The translations under genes and the position numbers were made by a program. Shown here one piece after another: positions 45,472 to 56,389 of a DNA stretch of 64,000 nucleotides (the stretch's first letter is position 1; every line of letters starts with the position of its first letter). The notes under the pieces are model-generated. The model worked only from the letters and a program-made list of their open reading frames with translations, had not been told where the DNA came from and made no database searches. Location of the stretch: positions 1,003,702,432 through 1,003,766,431 of the forward strand of contig NC_056747.1 in the NCBI RefSeq assembly GCF_019279795.1, read 5' to 3'. Source of the stretch: Protopterus annectens. Its lineage: Eukaryota > Chordata > Ceratodontiformes > Protopteridae.

Positions 45472-46825
45472 GTGCTACTGATAGTATACATGACATGCAA
45501 CAGCACCCAGAAAAGACATGCTATGTTATAAACAAAGTATAAAAAATATAGCTTTTACATATATAACAGTTACTATTGGAATGATATCAAATAATTAGAG
45601 TGGCATTCACACTTTTCCGAGTTAAACTTGGATCACACATAACTCATTATTTTAATGCAAACCTATATGCTATGTCTCCTTTAAAAAATGACTGTTTGCT
45701 TTATATTAAACATATCCTACAAACACTGCTTGCTGAATCATTAAATTCTATGTCTTTGAGTGCAACAGCTTTTCAGTGGTTGGGATGCTTTGAGATTTTT
45801 GTTGTTTTTCTGGTGGTTTGGGGGTGTTTGAGAGACTGCTGTGTAGTGTGGAAGTGGCTTGGATTCTCTTGTGAATATTTTTGCATGAATTGTAAGTAAT
45901 GGACTGTTCATTTTCAACCCCTTATCATGAAAACCAGCTTGAAACAACTTAGAGCCATGAATACTTTTGCGATGCTGTGGGAATTCTGAAAATTCTAAGA
46001 ACTGTGCAGGTTACTTCTTCCTGTCTAAAAGTAAATAATCATAATATCTTAAATCATATGTTAGAATGTCAAAGAATACAAGTTAGTTAATAAGCAAAAG
46101 ACAGTAAATTGCATTCTAAACCAACATCATTTATTTCACAGTTCTGAATGTTTGCTACTGATGGTATACTTGACATGCAATAGCACTCAGGATAGTTATG
46201 CTATGTTATAAACAAAGTATAACGAATATAGTTTCTTACATATATAAAAGTCTGGAATGTTGCTAAATAATTAGAGTAACATTCACGCTTTTACAAGTTA
46301 AACCTGGATCGCACATGACTGTCATTCCTTTAATGCATGTTTATATGCTATGTCTCCTTTAAAAAATGAGTATGCTTTATATTAAACATCTCATACAAAT
46401 AGTGCTTACTGAGTCATTAAATGTTATTTCTTTAAATGTAATAGCTTTTTATTGTTTAACATACTTTGAGGTGGCTTTTGCTGTTTTTTTAGCAGTTTGG
46501 AAGTGTTTGAGGGATTGATGTATAATGTAGAGGTGGCCTGAATTCACCTGTGAACATTTTTATGTGAATTGTAACTGATAAACTGTTCCTTTTCAAGCCT
46601 TTATCATGATGACCAGCTTGAAGCAGCTTAATTAGTTGTGAACACTTTTGTGATGCTGCAGGATTTCTAAACATTTAAAGAATCATCCAGGTTAATTCCT
46701 CCTGTCTAAAAGTCATAATATTTTGAATCATATGCTAAGATGTCAATGAATGCAAGTTAGATAATAAGCAAAAGACCACGAGTTGCATTCTAAACCACTG
46801 TCACTTATTTTAATGGTTCTGAATG
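45472..46825. repeat. Tandem duplication, 679-bp period
   Basis: Two direct units, 45472-46150 and 46151 to about 46825, both start TGCTACTGAT.GTATAC.TGA. Shared blocks include GCTATGTTATAAACAAAGTA, ATGCTATGTCTCCTTTAAAA and TGCATTCTAAACCA. Similarity is roughly 80 percent by eye. The first unit has a 99-codon frame (45600-45899) that is not preserved in the second, so coding is doubtful. The sequence from 46826 to 47264 is AT-rich with nothing recognisable. Confidence 0.8.
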
Positions 46826-47264
46826 CTTGCAGTATACCAAAAGGATAGTTTATATACTAGCCTATAGAATGACACTTCTGATAAAAAATATAAGATTGTT
46901 TTTCTCTATTATTGTCTATTTTCAATTATAACAAAAGGTAATATCCCAGCACAATTTATTATGGAAAGTTTAAATCTTAAAAGGGAAGTTTTTTCAGATG
47001 TTTGTTCAGATACTATTAGACATAACATTTAAGGAAGAATAGGACTAATTCTAACAGTAGTTCTAGATTGCACATTATCAAATATATAAGGGCAAATATA
47101 TATGTTCTATTATATGATACTGTATACTAGGATTACAGCTAAAATATAAAACATGGGAATATAGTAATAGTATAAGACATAGTATATAAACAGAAAAATA
47201 AAGAAATCAGAATAAGTAAATATGTATATAGTTAAAGAATATAAACACGTCTACAATACTGGGA

Positions 47265-47410
47265 GGTTGGCATAGTGGATAAGGTGTTCACCTTATAGTC
47301 ACAAGGTGCAGGGCTTGATTCTCACATGGGTTAAATGGCTCAGCTTGAAATGGTCCACAAGAACAGTTAGCCTGGTACTAGGTTATAAACTTATGATCCT
47401 ATGAACAACT
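47265..47410 (+). repeat. tRNA-derived SINE with CR1-like tail
   Basis: The head GGGAGGTTGGCATAGTGGAT (A-box TGGCATAGTGG at 47273) and the B-box-like GGGCTTGATTCTCAC (47311-47325) are followed by a body and the tail TAGCCTGGTACTAGGTTATA..CTTATGATCCTATGAAC. The CR1-like LINE here ends with the same string type (TAGCCTAGTACCAACCTATG AACCTATGAAC at 43401-43432). A second copy lacking the head is at 60705-60796. It is not a functional tRNA gene, as the acceptor stem does not pair. Confidence 0.7.
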
Positions 47411-47479
47411 TTACACCTAGTAAATAAAACAGAAAAAATAGAAAATCATCTGACCTATAAATTAATAAATATGAAAATA

Positions 47480-49510
47480 ACAACTGACTTCCTCTCTATA
47501 GTAAACCAGAGAGATAATGTGAGGAACGGGGAAAGATGATTGTAGAGATATTGAGTTTGGTCAACTTATAATAAAGATTCTGAACACCTATTTAACTTTT
47601 CTTATTCATAATAACTCACTGACAGGCTTTTTTAAGATGATGCATACTAAAAATATGAGATACGTTAACATGAATCAAAAGCATGAACTAAGCATTGTTA
47701 GTGTAATGGAGAGTTTAAAGGTAGTTTGTCTTGTTCAACAAACTAGGAATACATTATTCCATGATAGAATGTTTTAGGGTTATATCATTAGGTAATTTTT
47801 ATGTATTTAAAAGTTTTGTCCATAACTGAAGATTTCATATTGTTATATATAAAGTATACAATAAGTTCTGTATATAAATGTAATTTCATTATACCTGTTT
47901 TTTTCTCTTTCTTATATAAATGCCTAATCGTAAATGCATATCTATTAATATTAATGGATTGAATAATCCAGTAAAGAGGGGGAGTCTGTTCAAATGCTTG
48001 CAACTACATAAAGCTCATGTAGTATTTCTACAGGAAAAAGATTTACTTAATAAATAAACTTTCATAAAATAATTATTTGGTTTTAGCAAGTTCTGGATTT
48101 TGAGCTAAAATAAGAGGCATCCTCATTTTCTGGAAGAATTCACCAGTAATGCCAGATATGTATGTTGATAAAGATGGTATGTTAACCACTGTTATAACTG
48201 AATGGAACATTAAACTATATACATTAGTGAAATCTTAATGGATTCCAGGGGTTGAAGTTAAAGACACAAAAAAATACTTAGATATTATAGCTTATGACAT
48301 GAAAGGTGAAGTCATAATGGCTGGTGATTTTTAATTGTCTTTTATCAGACAAAGATTCCACTGCAGACAGAAAGCAGAGAATCACATCTTCAGCCAAACA
48401 TTTAACACATTTTGTAAATTTATTGAATTTAAGCGATATATATGAGCTAAGGAAACAAACTCACTTCAATTTACCCATTATTCATATTGATATGGAACAC
48501 AAACAAATACTGATAACATTTTTGTCTCAAATAGTGTTATCATATATCAGAGAATTTTCAATAGTTTCATGTCCATTATCAGACCATAATGCTATAATGT
48601 TTAATATTATTTTAAAAATTGACAATTTAATACATCACAGGAGATTACCAGTTTACATTATTAAACTGAAAGTATTCAAGGATTGGTGTGGTAAAGAGAT
48701 CAACATGTCCTAAAAATAAACTTCAAGTGGTGAAGTATCTGACATTGTCCTGTGGAATTCACTAAAGGCTTATTTAAATGGAAGAGTTACAAGCTGGTAT
48801 ATTAGTAAAACAAGAGAATGGGACAAAGAATTGAATACACTACAGACCAAAATAGACACAATAAAGTTAATTCTGAACTTAAAACCCTAAACACAAAATA
48901 TGTTAATTCTAAATCATAAAGATTCAACAAACCTGGAAAACATTAAGCTTCAGGCATATTCAGTAAACCCTTTAAGCTTCCATGAACTTGCTCTTAGATC
49001 AAAGAAAATGAATAAACTAAATCATATCAAAGAAATTATAACACATATAAATAATAAAAAAAGAAAGAAGAACAGATATTAAGGGTATTCTTGAGGGCTT
49101 TTCTGAAGATATAAATAATAAAACAAATAACCTAGATAATGATGATATAGTTGAAACTTTCTAAGGGAAAATATAAATAATAAAATAACAAGTAAACAAA
49201 TAAAAGATTGATAGACCATTCACTTTAACAGAAATAAAAGATCAAATAAAAAAATTAAAAATAATAAGGTGCCAGGCTTAGATGGTGTTATACCAGAACT
49301 ATATAAAATACTACCAGACAATGTAATTAAAATGTTAGATAAGGTCTATTGAGAAATAAAAACAACTGCTGAAGTACCCCCATCATAGAAATATTCCCAT
49401 ATATAATCTATTTTAAAACAAGATAAGGATTCTACAAAGTGTTCATCATATAGACCCATTTCACTTTTAAATGTGGACTATAAGAAGTTCATGTCCAGTT
49501 TAGCTAACAT
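47480..49510 (+). mobile_element. Tx1/L1-like LINE, copy C, broken
   Basis: ORF2 starts at 47921: 'MPNRKCISININGLNNPVKR' then 'LFKCLQLHKAHVVFLQEKD', the N-terminus of an L1/Tx1-type endonuclease (catalytic Glu in FLQE). 'IMAGDF' near 48316 and 'SDHNAIMFNIILKI' near 48580-48620 match later endonuclease blocks. The RT front follows: 'PGLDGVIPELYKILPDNVIK' near 49272-49330 and 'SSYRPISLLNVDYKKFMSSL' near 49445-49505, across several frames. It ends abruptly at about 49510. The sequence from 47411 to 47920 is AT-rich and may hold its 5' UTR. Confidence 0.65.
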
Positions 49511-49569
49511 AATTGATGTAGTTATCACACCACAGTGGAGCAAATGGCAAAGTCCCAAAAACAGCCTAG

Positions 49570-49671
49570 TGATTTTTTTTCCCTGAGGGAAAAATCACTG
49601 TTCCATGTTTTCAGGGGTGGATAAAAGAGCATTCACGCTTTTTAGCTTTTGAACATATGATATAGACCCCA
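49570..49671. mobile_element. Small foldback-like remnant
   Basis: A palindrome AGTGATTTTT..CCCTGAGGG..AAAAATCACT (49571-49602) is followed by a right end GAACATATGATATAGACCCC (49652-49671). That end resembles the terminus of the foldback element at 30984-31447 (GATATGTAATATAGACCC). The left end is not seen. Confidence 0.35.
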
Positions 49672-50217
49672 GCTCCTTATGGTGTCAAGACATTTTCTGG
49701 GTCCAGCTTTTTAACTAAGTGACTTGTCAGCTAATAATAGGGAGTATTGTAAAGGACAAGGAGTCATTAACAAAATGACACTAAGATTGTTAATCTACAA
49801 TATCCTACAGTAAAATACATCTGCTTGTCACTTATTATTCCTATTTTCTTATTTATGTTGATATTTTCAGAACTGAGAGATCTATATTCTATTGAAGAGT
49901 ATTTTGTGAAATCTCATTGTGGGAGACAGGAAAATATTAGTAATATTGCTAGCTGTTTCTTTTTGATTGTGAAATTAAGCAATATTTACATATGCATTTA
50001 TACTTCAAAAAAACAAGTGACTTACAAACAATTGCATGGCATTAGGTGAAACCTTAGATGTTATTCAAGAAAAGTGTCACTGATATTTGCACTGTAAGAT
50101 GCACATCTTGAAAGATATTCAGTGTTATTTATGTTATTAATTATACAATTCAGTATATGTTTTCTTATTTCTATAAATATCTAAATAAGCATGCACTCAG
50201 AGAGGAATTTCTTGCTG

Positions 50218-51671
50218 TCATTTATTTATTTTATTTATTTATTGACATTTGTTGACTGGGTTAGTCCAACTGGAATTTTGTCCCATTTTCAGTGGAGACC
50301 CGAGGAGAAAAGCTCCAGAATAGTACAATAAAAATATTACAGTAGTATACAAGCACAGCAAACAGTAGTATACAAGCACAGCAAACTAGTCTTACAATAG
50401 TAACACAATATACAAAACAACATCAACAATAGTTATATGACAGTACAAGGCTATGTAAATGTACTAGTGGGGATAGACAGAGTGATTCCTAAGTGGGGGG
50501 AGAAGAGAAATTATGTTGGGTCATAGCAGGAGCAAATTTTGTAATTGAGTAAATGAGACTTTAGTTTCTTTTTAAGTAGTGGGGTGTGAGAGATTGTGCG
50601 AATGTCAAGGGGTAGTTTGTTCCAGGCTTGGGCCACAGAGTGTTTGTAGAGTAGCTTACCTACTGACTTGTTTGGGTGGTAAATTTCAAGCAATTGTTGA
50701 TTAGAGGTGCGGAGGGGTCGGGATGGGGTGTAGACAGAGACAAGGAGAAATAGGGATGGATAGTTGGATGGTTTAAAGTGCACAGAGTGCAACATGTGAA
50801 ATTGATAGAGATGTAGTATTTGTGGGAGTTCTAGCCATTGTAGACTTCAAAGCAATACAGTGGTGTGTGTTGTTTGGGGAGTTGGTGATGAATCTGGCTA
50901 TTTTGTGGTAGGATTGTTGGAGTTTACTCAGGGTAGTTTTTTGGATATTTGTAAGAACTGGGGCTGTATAGAGGAGTGAGGGGAGGAGAAGTGCTTGTCC
51001 TAGGGTGAGTCTAGCTATAGGACTGAGATACTTTTTGTTTCGGTATAACAGACCTAACTTTTGATGTGTTTTCTTTATACATTGCTGTATGTGTTGATTG
51101 AATTTTAAGTCATCGTCGATAATGACTCCAAGGAGTTTTGTGTGGGTGTCAGGTATGATAGTTGTGTTATTGAGAGACTTAATGACAAAGGAGAGTTTAT
51201 GATGATTAAGGGAGTGGAGCAGGAAGAGTAAGAGTTTGGTTTTGGTAGGACTGAGAATCAGTAGGTTTTGTGAAAGCCACTGTTCAGTGGAAAGTAGAGC
51301 TGTTTGGGTTAGGGAGTGTAGGTCGGAGATGTTGTTGGCTGTAGAAATGATTGTGGAGTCGTCTGCATATTGTATGAGTGAGGACAGATGGCAAGAGGTG
51401 AAAAGGTAATTTGTGAAGATGTTGAATAAGAGGGGACCCAAGATGAAACCTTGTGGAACACCAGTAGAGATAGGTAAGAAAGGAGAAGGGGAAGAGAGCC
51501 ATTTGATTGATTGTTTGCATTCTGACAAATAGCTGGCAAACCAGTTGAGGGTGGGGGAGGAGAGGTGAAAGAGAGTTTAGATAGTAGTAGTGGATGAGAT
51601 ACTGTACCAAAAGCTTTAGAGAGGTCAAGAAAGAGACAGGAAGTAAGTTTATTGTTGTCCAAATTTTCAAA
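50218..51671 (-). mobile_element. L2-like LINE, 5'-truncated, antisense
   Basis: Same family as 22205-23768. The minus strand ends with the tail GGAGCTTTTCTCCTCGGGTC, GAAAATGGGACAAAATTCCA, GTCAACAAATGTCAATAAAT and AAAT repeats at 50218. The 5' truncation lies near 51671, within the RT ('SCLFLDLSKAFGTVSHPLLL' at about 51575-51640, in another frame than the main ORF). It sits inside the unnamed repeat. Confidence 0.85.
50773..51528 (-). CDS. L2-like LINE ORF2 fragment, reverse transcriptase
   Basis: An open frame of 251 codons contains 'STGVPQGFILGPLLFNIFTN' (residues 22-41) and 'IQYADDSTIISTANNISDLH' (52-71), so the active-site Asp pair is intact. 'LSPTKTKLLLFLL' follows. It aligns with the 357-residue frame at 22223. 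The C-terminal end continues in a shifted frame at 50511-50795 ('AQAWNKLPLDIR'). As a truncated copy it cannot move by itself. Confidence 0.8.
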   Translation of the reverse strand: MSECKQSIKWLSSPSPFLPISTGVPQGFILGPLLFNIFTNYLFTSCHLSSLIQYADDSTIISTANNISDLHSLTQTALLSTEQWLSQNLLILSPTKTKLLLFLLHSLNHHKLSFVIKSLNNTTIIPDTHTKLLGVIIDDDLKFNQHIQQCIKKTHQKLGLLYRNKKYLSPIARLTLGQALLLPSLLYTAPVLTNIQKTTLSKLQQSYHKIARFITNSPNNTHHCIALKSTMARTPTNTTSLSISHVALCAL

Positions 51672-51837
51672 TTGTTTCCAACAATTTGAAAGCATATGCC
51701 TAGTTAACAAAAGTGTTCTAACAATATATATCTGTTGTACAATTTCCCAGGTATGGCAATTTATTTGTGTAAGCTTTAGCCAATATATAATTCTGGGTTT
51801 ACATGCATTATGCAAGTAATAATGCCAAAACAGGGTA

Positions 51838-51948
51838 TGTGTTATTGTGGAAATAATGCCCACCCAGGAGTGTTCTGAGGCCCAACTCCACAGGCGGAGG
51901 GCCTCTACACCCCTGGAAGGGCATTATTTCCATGATAACACACACCCT
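51838..51948. repeat. Imperfect hairpin of about 45-bp arms
   Basis: GTGTTATTGTGGAAATAATG CCC (from 51839) and its complement GGGCATTATTTCCATGATAACACAC (to 51944) enclose GAGGCCC/GGGCCTC. It is the edge of, or an insertion at the edge of, the unnamed repeat, and is followed by a further GGAGGGCATTATTGC piece. Confidence 0.7.
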
Positions 51949-51997
51949 GGAGGGCATTATTGCACTCAGGGAATGTGCAATGTATTAAATTGTTTTG

Positions 51998-52104
<107 letters not shown>

Positions 52105-52235
52105 TGATGTAAAATAGTTCCTCCACCTAATGTTCCAAACTTGCTGTAGTATATTAACTGTTATTGGGGGAAGTACTTTACATCCAAAATATAAGTTTAA
52201 TTAAGTATTTAATGTCTATATGCACTCTCGATCTT

Positions 52236-52251
52236 AGAAACACACACACAA

Positions 52252-52305
<54 letters not shown>
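52236..52305. repeat. (CA)n microsatellite
   Basis: About 34 CA units with one interruption near 52250. Confidence 0.95.
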
Positions 52306-52307
<2 letters not shown>

Positions 52308-53189
52308 TAATAACACAATATTACACTAAGTTAATAATGACAACTGTTACAAGTTTCATACCCATACCATTCAACTGTACAGATTTTCACAGAATGTCCA
52401 TATTTTTTGCCTCATATTTTTGGTGTCTTCCTCATAAAATTTGGTGTTTGTTCACAAATCATTGGAGGTGAAGTCACTAAATAATGAGTTATATTAGAGT
52501 TTGAGACTTTAATATCCTTCAGAACAATGAATTTAAAATAAATCCTGTTATTACACCAACTTTCTAATTGTATTATAGCAACATTTCAAATATGCCCCTT
52601 TGAGCCTTTGCCCCATATTATTTTAGGCTTTATCTGCATTTCTTGAGCTAAGAAGTTCAGAGTTATGCATACCTCTTAATTAAACACAAACACAAGCACA
52701 CTTTTCTATTTTTTTTTAATTATGCATTTTTTTTTCATTTTACACTCACTGAACAGCAAAAGCGCTGCTTAGCAAGTGTAAAACATGATCTGTCTCACTT
52801 TCACTTTCATGCATGCATATACACACATACAAACACATATAAACGCATACATGCAGTTTTCAATTTTTTTTTTTTTGCACTTGTTAAACACCAGAAAAAC
52901 TGCTTAGTGCACGTAAAATAGTGATGGCCTTTAGCTTTCTTTCAATCCAAACCCCACAGCAGCTTAATATGCTGTCTTGAAGTGGCAGACTCATTTTTCA
53001 GTTGACATTATCTGTAAATTAACACCCTGCTGGAGAATGTTCATTGTCCAATCAGGGTGTGATCTACAGAGCACCCATTCTCTAAAATATGCTATAGTAC
53101 ATGTGAAAGGACTACAAATGCACTGAGCCCTTGAGATCACATCTGAGTCTTACAATCGGCAAAGAAGATCTGAGGAAATGTAAGGGCAG
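52306..53189. other. No gene recognised; two related short tandem blocks
   Basis: AT-rich sequence. Two similar blocks, 52732-52790 (CTGAACAGCAAAAGCGCTGC TTAGCAAGTG) and 52868-52925 (AACACCAGAAAAACTGCTTA GTGCACGTAAAA), lie about 136 bases apart, each after a T-run. Confidence 0.5.
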
Positions 53190-53285
53190 ATCACAATTAT
53201 GGGTAAGGGAGGAGCTTGAGCCTTGGATCCAAGATCCTGAAAGTTGCTGGCTTTAGATTCAGTCAGATCTGATATACCTGATAGT
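53190..53285 (+). repeat. Lone DIRS terminal repeat (fossil)
   Basis: ATTATGGGTAAGGGAGGAGC (53198) and the following CAGTCAGATCTG piece match the right inverted terminal repeat of DIRS fossil 1 (18852-18930). No DIRS body is recognised beside it. Confidence 0.65.
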
Positions 53286-53785
53286 TGAGGCAGGCAGAAA
53301 AGAACACATCGGATCCCCTTTTAGTTTTACTATGTGTACACCCATTTTTTTTCTTTGCCCTGTACTTAAGCATTTTTAATATTTCACTCTGTATGTTGAA
53401 CTGCACTTTATTGCATAACACTCTGCTCATACACATTCACTTCATAACACCCTGTAATAGACAAATCACACACAAAAGAGTCTCACTTCTCATAACTTAA
53501 AATACTTCAAATATTTTATTCTTTTATTAACAGGCACTTCCTGTTATTTTTCTATATTTATCATTTGTCTCAATCCTTATTAGACCAACATATGGTTTAA
53601 TGTACCTGTTTTAACTTGCTCATTGCATTATATACCCTTTTGTATATTTAATTAACTTAGATCATACTGCATGTATGACAAAGTCTTTTATCTGTATTTT
53701 TATATGACTTCCATTCTTTTGTAAAGTAACTGCATCTTAAAGTAATCTATAGTTATATCGTATGATTTGTAGGTACTTTGTTGCT
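53286..53785. other. No gene recognised
   Basis: AT-rich. The latter part is probably 3' UTR of the L2-like tail that follows. Confidence 0.4.
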
Positions 53786-53875
53786 GCCTGTTTGGCCCTG
53801 GTTATGGTTGAAAAGGACCCAGTTCACTTACCTGGTTAACAAACATCAGATGAACATAAATAAATAAATGAGTAT
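53786..53875 (+). mobile_element. Diverged L2-like LINE tail
   Basis: GAAAAGGACCCAGTTCACTT then CCTGGTTAACAAACATC and AAATAAATAAATGAG follow the order of the 22-kb L2-like tail (GAAAATGGAC.., GTCAACAAATG, AAAT repeats). Confidence 0.55.
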
Positions 53876-54061
53876 TACTGTTTCTTTCTTTAGTCTTCCA
53901 AGAACCTACTTTTTTATTGATATATGTGTTTTGCTCTGCCCAGTCACCATCTTTATCCTGTGTCACCCATATACATCTTCACAGAACTCATCCTCAGAGT
54001 GATTCTACTTGCTTTTTTTTTTTTTTTTTTTTGAGCAGGTACTAATAAGGAATAATCAGTC

Positions 54062-54296
54062 CCCCCAGTTACCCACCAATGACACATCCTAGGATCAGCC
54101 TCCTCGGTTACCTACCAATGACACACTCTAAGATCAGCCTCCCCAATTACCGACCAATAGGCTCTAAGATCATCTTCTTCAATTGCCCACCAATGAGATG
54201 CTCTAAGATCAGCCTCCCCAGTTACCTAGCAATGACATGGCCTAAGATTATCCTCCCCAGTTACCCACCAATGACACGCTCTAAGAACTCATTTGT
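54062..54296. repeat. Minisatellite, about 40-bp unit, six copies
   Basis: The unit is CAGTTACCCACCAATGACAC followed by GCTCTAAGATCAGCCTCCC, repeated about six times with drift. One unit is shorter (near 54146-54180). The 76-codon frame across it simply repeats the unit and is not a gene. Confidence 0.85.
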
Positions 54297-54734
54297 CTGC
54301 CCTTATTAGGCTTCTATACATCAGAGTTATTTTATTTAATAAGTTTGCTAAACTTATACCCTAAAAGAGCTTTTCTGAGCCACAACCCTCACTTCCTTGC
54401 TTTCTTCTTTTGTTTCCTTTCAGTAAAGATCATCTGGCCTTGCTTAGTCACAATATACTGAGAGCAGATGGACCTACCTTCAGCCCTTGGCATCAGATTG
54501 GACACATCCTAAACAATATGCTTTTTCCTCTTCCAAAAGAGTAGATCACATTTAAAGTATATTTCTCTGCTAGGTTCAGCTCTATCAAACATTTAACCTC
54601 TACACAGTTATTTCTAATGTGCCTTAAATTCCTGTCAAACATTTAACCTTTAAATAGTTATCCTTAAAGTGCCATGAGCCCAGACTTAAAACAGTTTTTA
54701 GACTGTTCGGTGTTCTCAGCTGGAGCGCCTTCTG

Positions 54735-54830
54735 TGTTGGAAAATTCCAACTGGATGCAGGTCCTTTTTCAGCGGATGCCCGGGAAGAAAAGCTCCACAT
54801 CATGTACATGATAAATAGAGATACAAAGTT
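54735..54830 (-). mobile_element. L2-like LINE tail fragment, antisense
   Basis: The minus strand has GGAGCTTTTCTTCCCGGGCA and TGAAAAAGGACCTGCATCCA, the tail box of the 22-kb L2-like family, without the final AAAT repeats. Confidence 0.65.
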
Positions 54831-56389
54831 GTGGCAATAGTAAACAACATTACAGGTTGTTGGCTTTAATACAATAACAAAATATTGATTATCAACAGTA
54901 TATATAGTAAATGTTGGAAGTTAAGATAGTTTCTTGTCATTTATAATATTAGTAACAAAGTTGTCAGACAAGATTTTAAAGTATGTAAAGACAACAAGCT
55001 TACAGATTAGATTACAGCTGCTATGTGACAATACCTGTTTGAGTCCATATCTGCCTGACCTAGATCCACTGGTTTCATTGGCTTCCATTTGTCATTTCTT
55101 TCAGCCAACCCAACCTAATCTAAGAAGTTACCTGAAGACTAGCCTTTAAGCAGAAGTTAAAGAGCTTGTAAAGCAAGCGTAGGACACAAATGCAAAGATA
55201 TCCAATGCCAAACTAAGCAAAGAAATAGAATTAACTGTCACAGACTGTTCAGTACAAACTCCCATCAGGCTCTGATGGATCCACCATCCAGTCATCCATT
55301 AGCAATAGAAATAGCAGCTGAATCTAACATTGGAGCCATCAGATTTCCATCAAAGAAAGAAGATCCAGTACACCACAACTCTCTGAAATGCAGCAGGTTC
55401 AAAACAGCTTTGTGGAAACAAAAAAAATAACCATGCAGGAAAATAACAGCTTCCAAATCAGCGTCCTTATTCTCAATGCATGGTTCAGTTGACTCCATGA
55501 CAAAAAAGAAAGTTTTCACACTGAAAGAGCAGAGGAAATTTCCCAGTCTCCTGCACAGATTTCCCCAGTTGCATAAAAAAAACACCTTGGGTCTCCCCTG
55601 AAAACAGGCTAGATCTTAGGAATGTACATGCATGCATTAACCAGACAAAGATAAACACCCATTCTTTTCACTGCAATATATGAAGTAAAATTTGTAGTCA
55701 ATGTAGAAACACCTTAATGCACTTCAGATGGGTTCAGTTAACTGCTAGATTTAGGCTGATCTCCCATTTTTTAGGCTGATCTCTGATTTTTTTAAACCAG
55801 ATAAATCTTCAGTAGAATCTCCCTTCTTTCTTCAATTTGTATAACATATGGAATATCTATTTTAGAACAAATATGTTTACTTGATGGAAACTTTTCTATA
55901 CATGGTCTTGCAGTGAATAGGGAATGTTTGATAAAATGTTTGATGTAGATGAAAAAAAATCCATCTTGCTCACTTTTAGAGCTGAAAGGGGAGCAACATG
56001 AGGGAAGTTGTTCATTTCCATTTAATTTCTATGTTTTTTTTTCTTTTCCTGCTTTGTCTTCTGATTTGCTTAATTTAGGGTTAGTAAGTCCAGGCATTTT
56101 CCAACAGTGGGTTGGAGTCTTTAATATCTAAAACACTAGCTTCATAGCAAGTGCCTGAAATACTCCACCTAGGGGATTTGAGAAATGTAGGAATGTTATT
56201 TTTTTTTTAATTACTTTTTATTTTTTTTATATTCTAGAACATTTATGTCAAGACCAAACATATATCAGCAATAAAAATGTAATGATTTACTTGTGACTGT
56301 CTCCTCAATGCACTGGATGTTTTTGTAATGTTACTGAAGCAAGTGGCATTGTGAACACACATTGACATCTAAGAAAGTGCAGTTTTGTG
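54831..56389. other. No gene recognised
   Basis: AT-rich. A minus-strand frame of 97 codons (55292-55585) has no recognised domain. A motif TTAGGCTGATCTC is repeated twice at 55747-55785. Poly(T) runs occur near 56190-56230. Confidence 0.45.

Larger units (their letters stand above)
49672..51835 (-). repeat. Unnamed interspersed repeat, copy 2, split by an L2-like LINE
   Basis: 49672-50217 and 51672-51835, read in reverse, match 37800-37205 and 37205-37055 respectively in uninterrupted order. The L2-like LINE at 50218-51671 therefore inserted here. Matches include AACAATCTTAGTGTCATTTT and TTTGTAAGTC..TGTTTTTTGAAGTAT. No coding content is recognised. Confidence 0.7.

Noticed and set aside
45600-45899. 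99-codon frame in the tandem duplication
   Set aside because: The second unit does not keep the frame, so there is no sign of protein selection.
47265-47340. A tRNA gene
   Set aside because: A- and B-box-like motifs are present but the arms do not fold into a cloverleaf, and the unit continues into a CR1-like tail. It is a SINE.
54062-54296. CRISPR array
   Set aside because: Units are contiguous tandem repeats without unique spacers, in eukaryotic DNA.
55292-55585. 97-codon minus-strand frame
   Set aside because: Cys/Phe-rich, no known domain, no splice context, no relative in the window.
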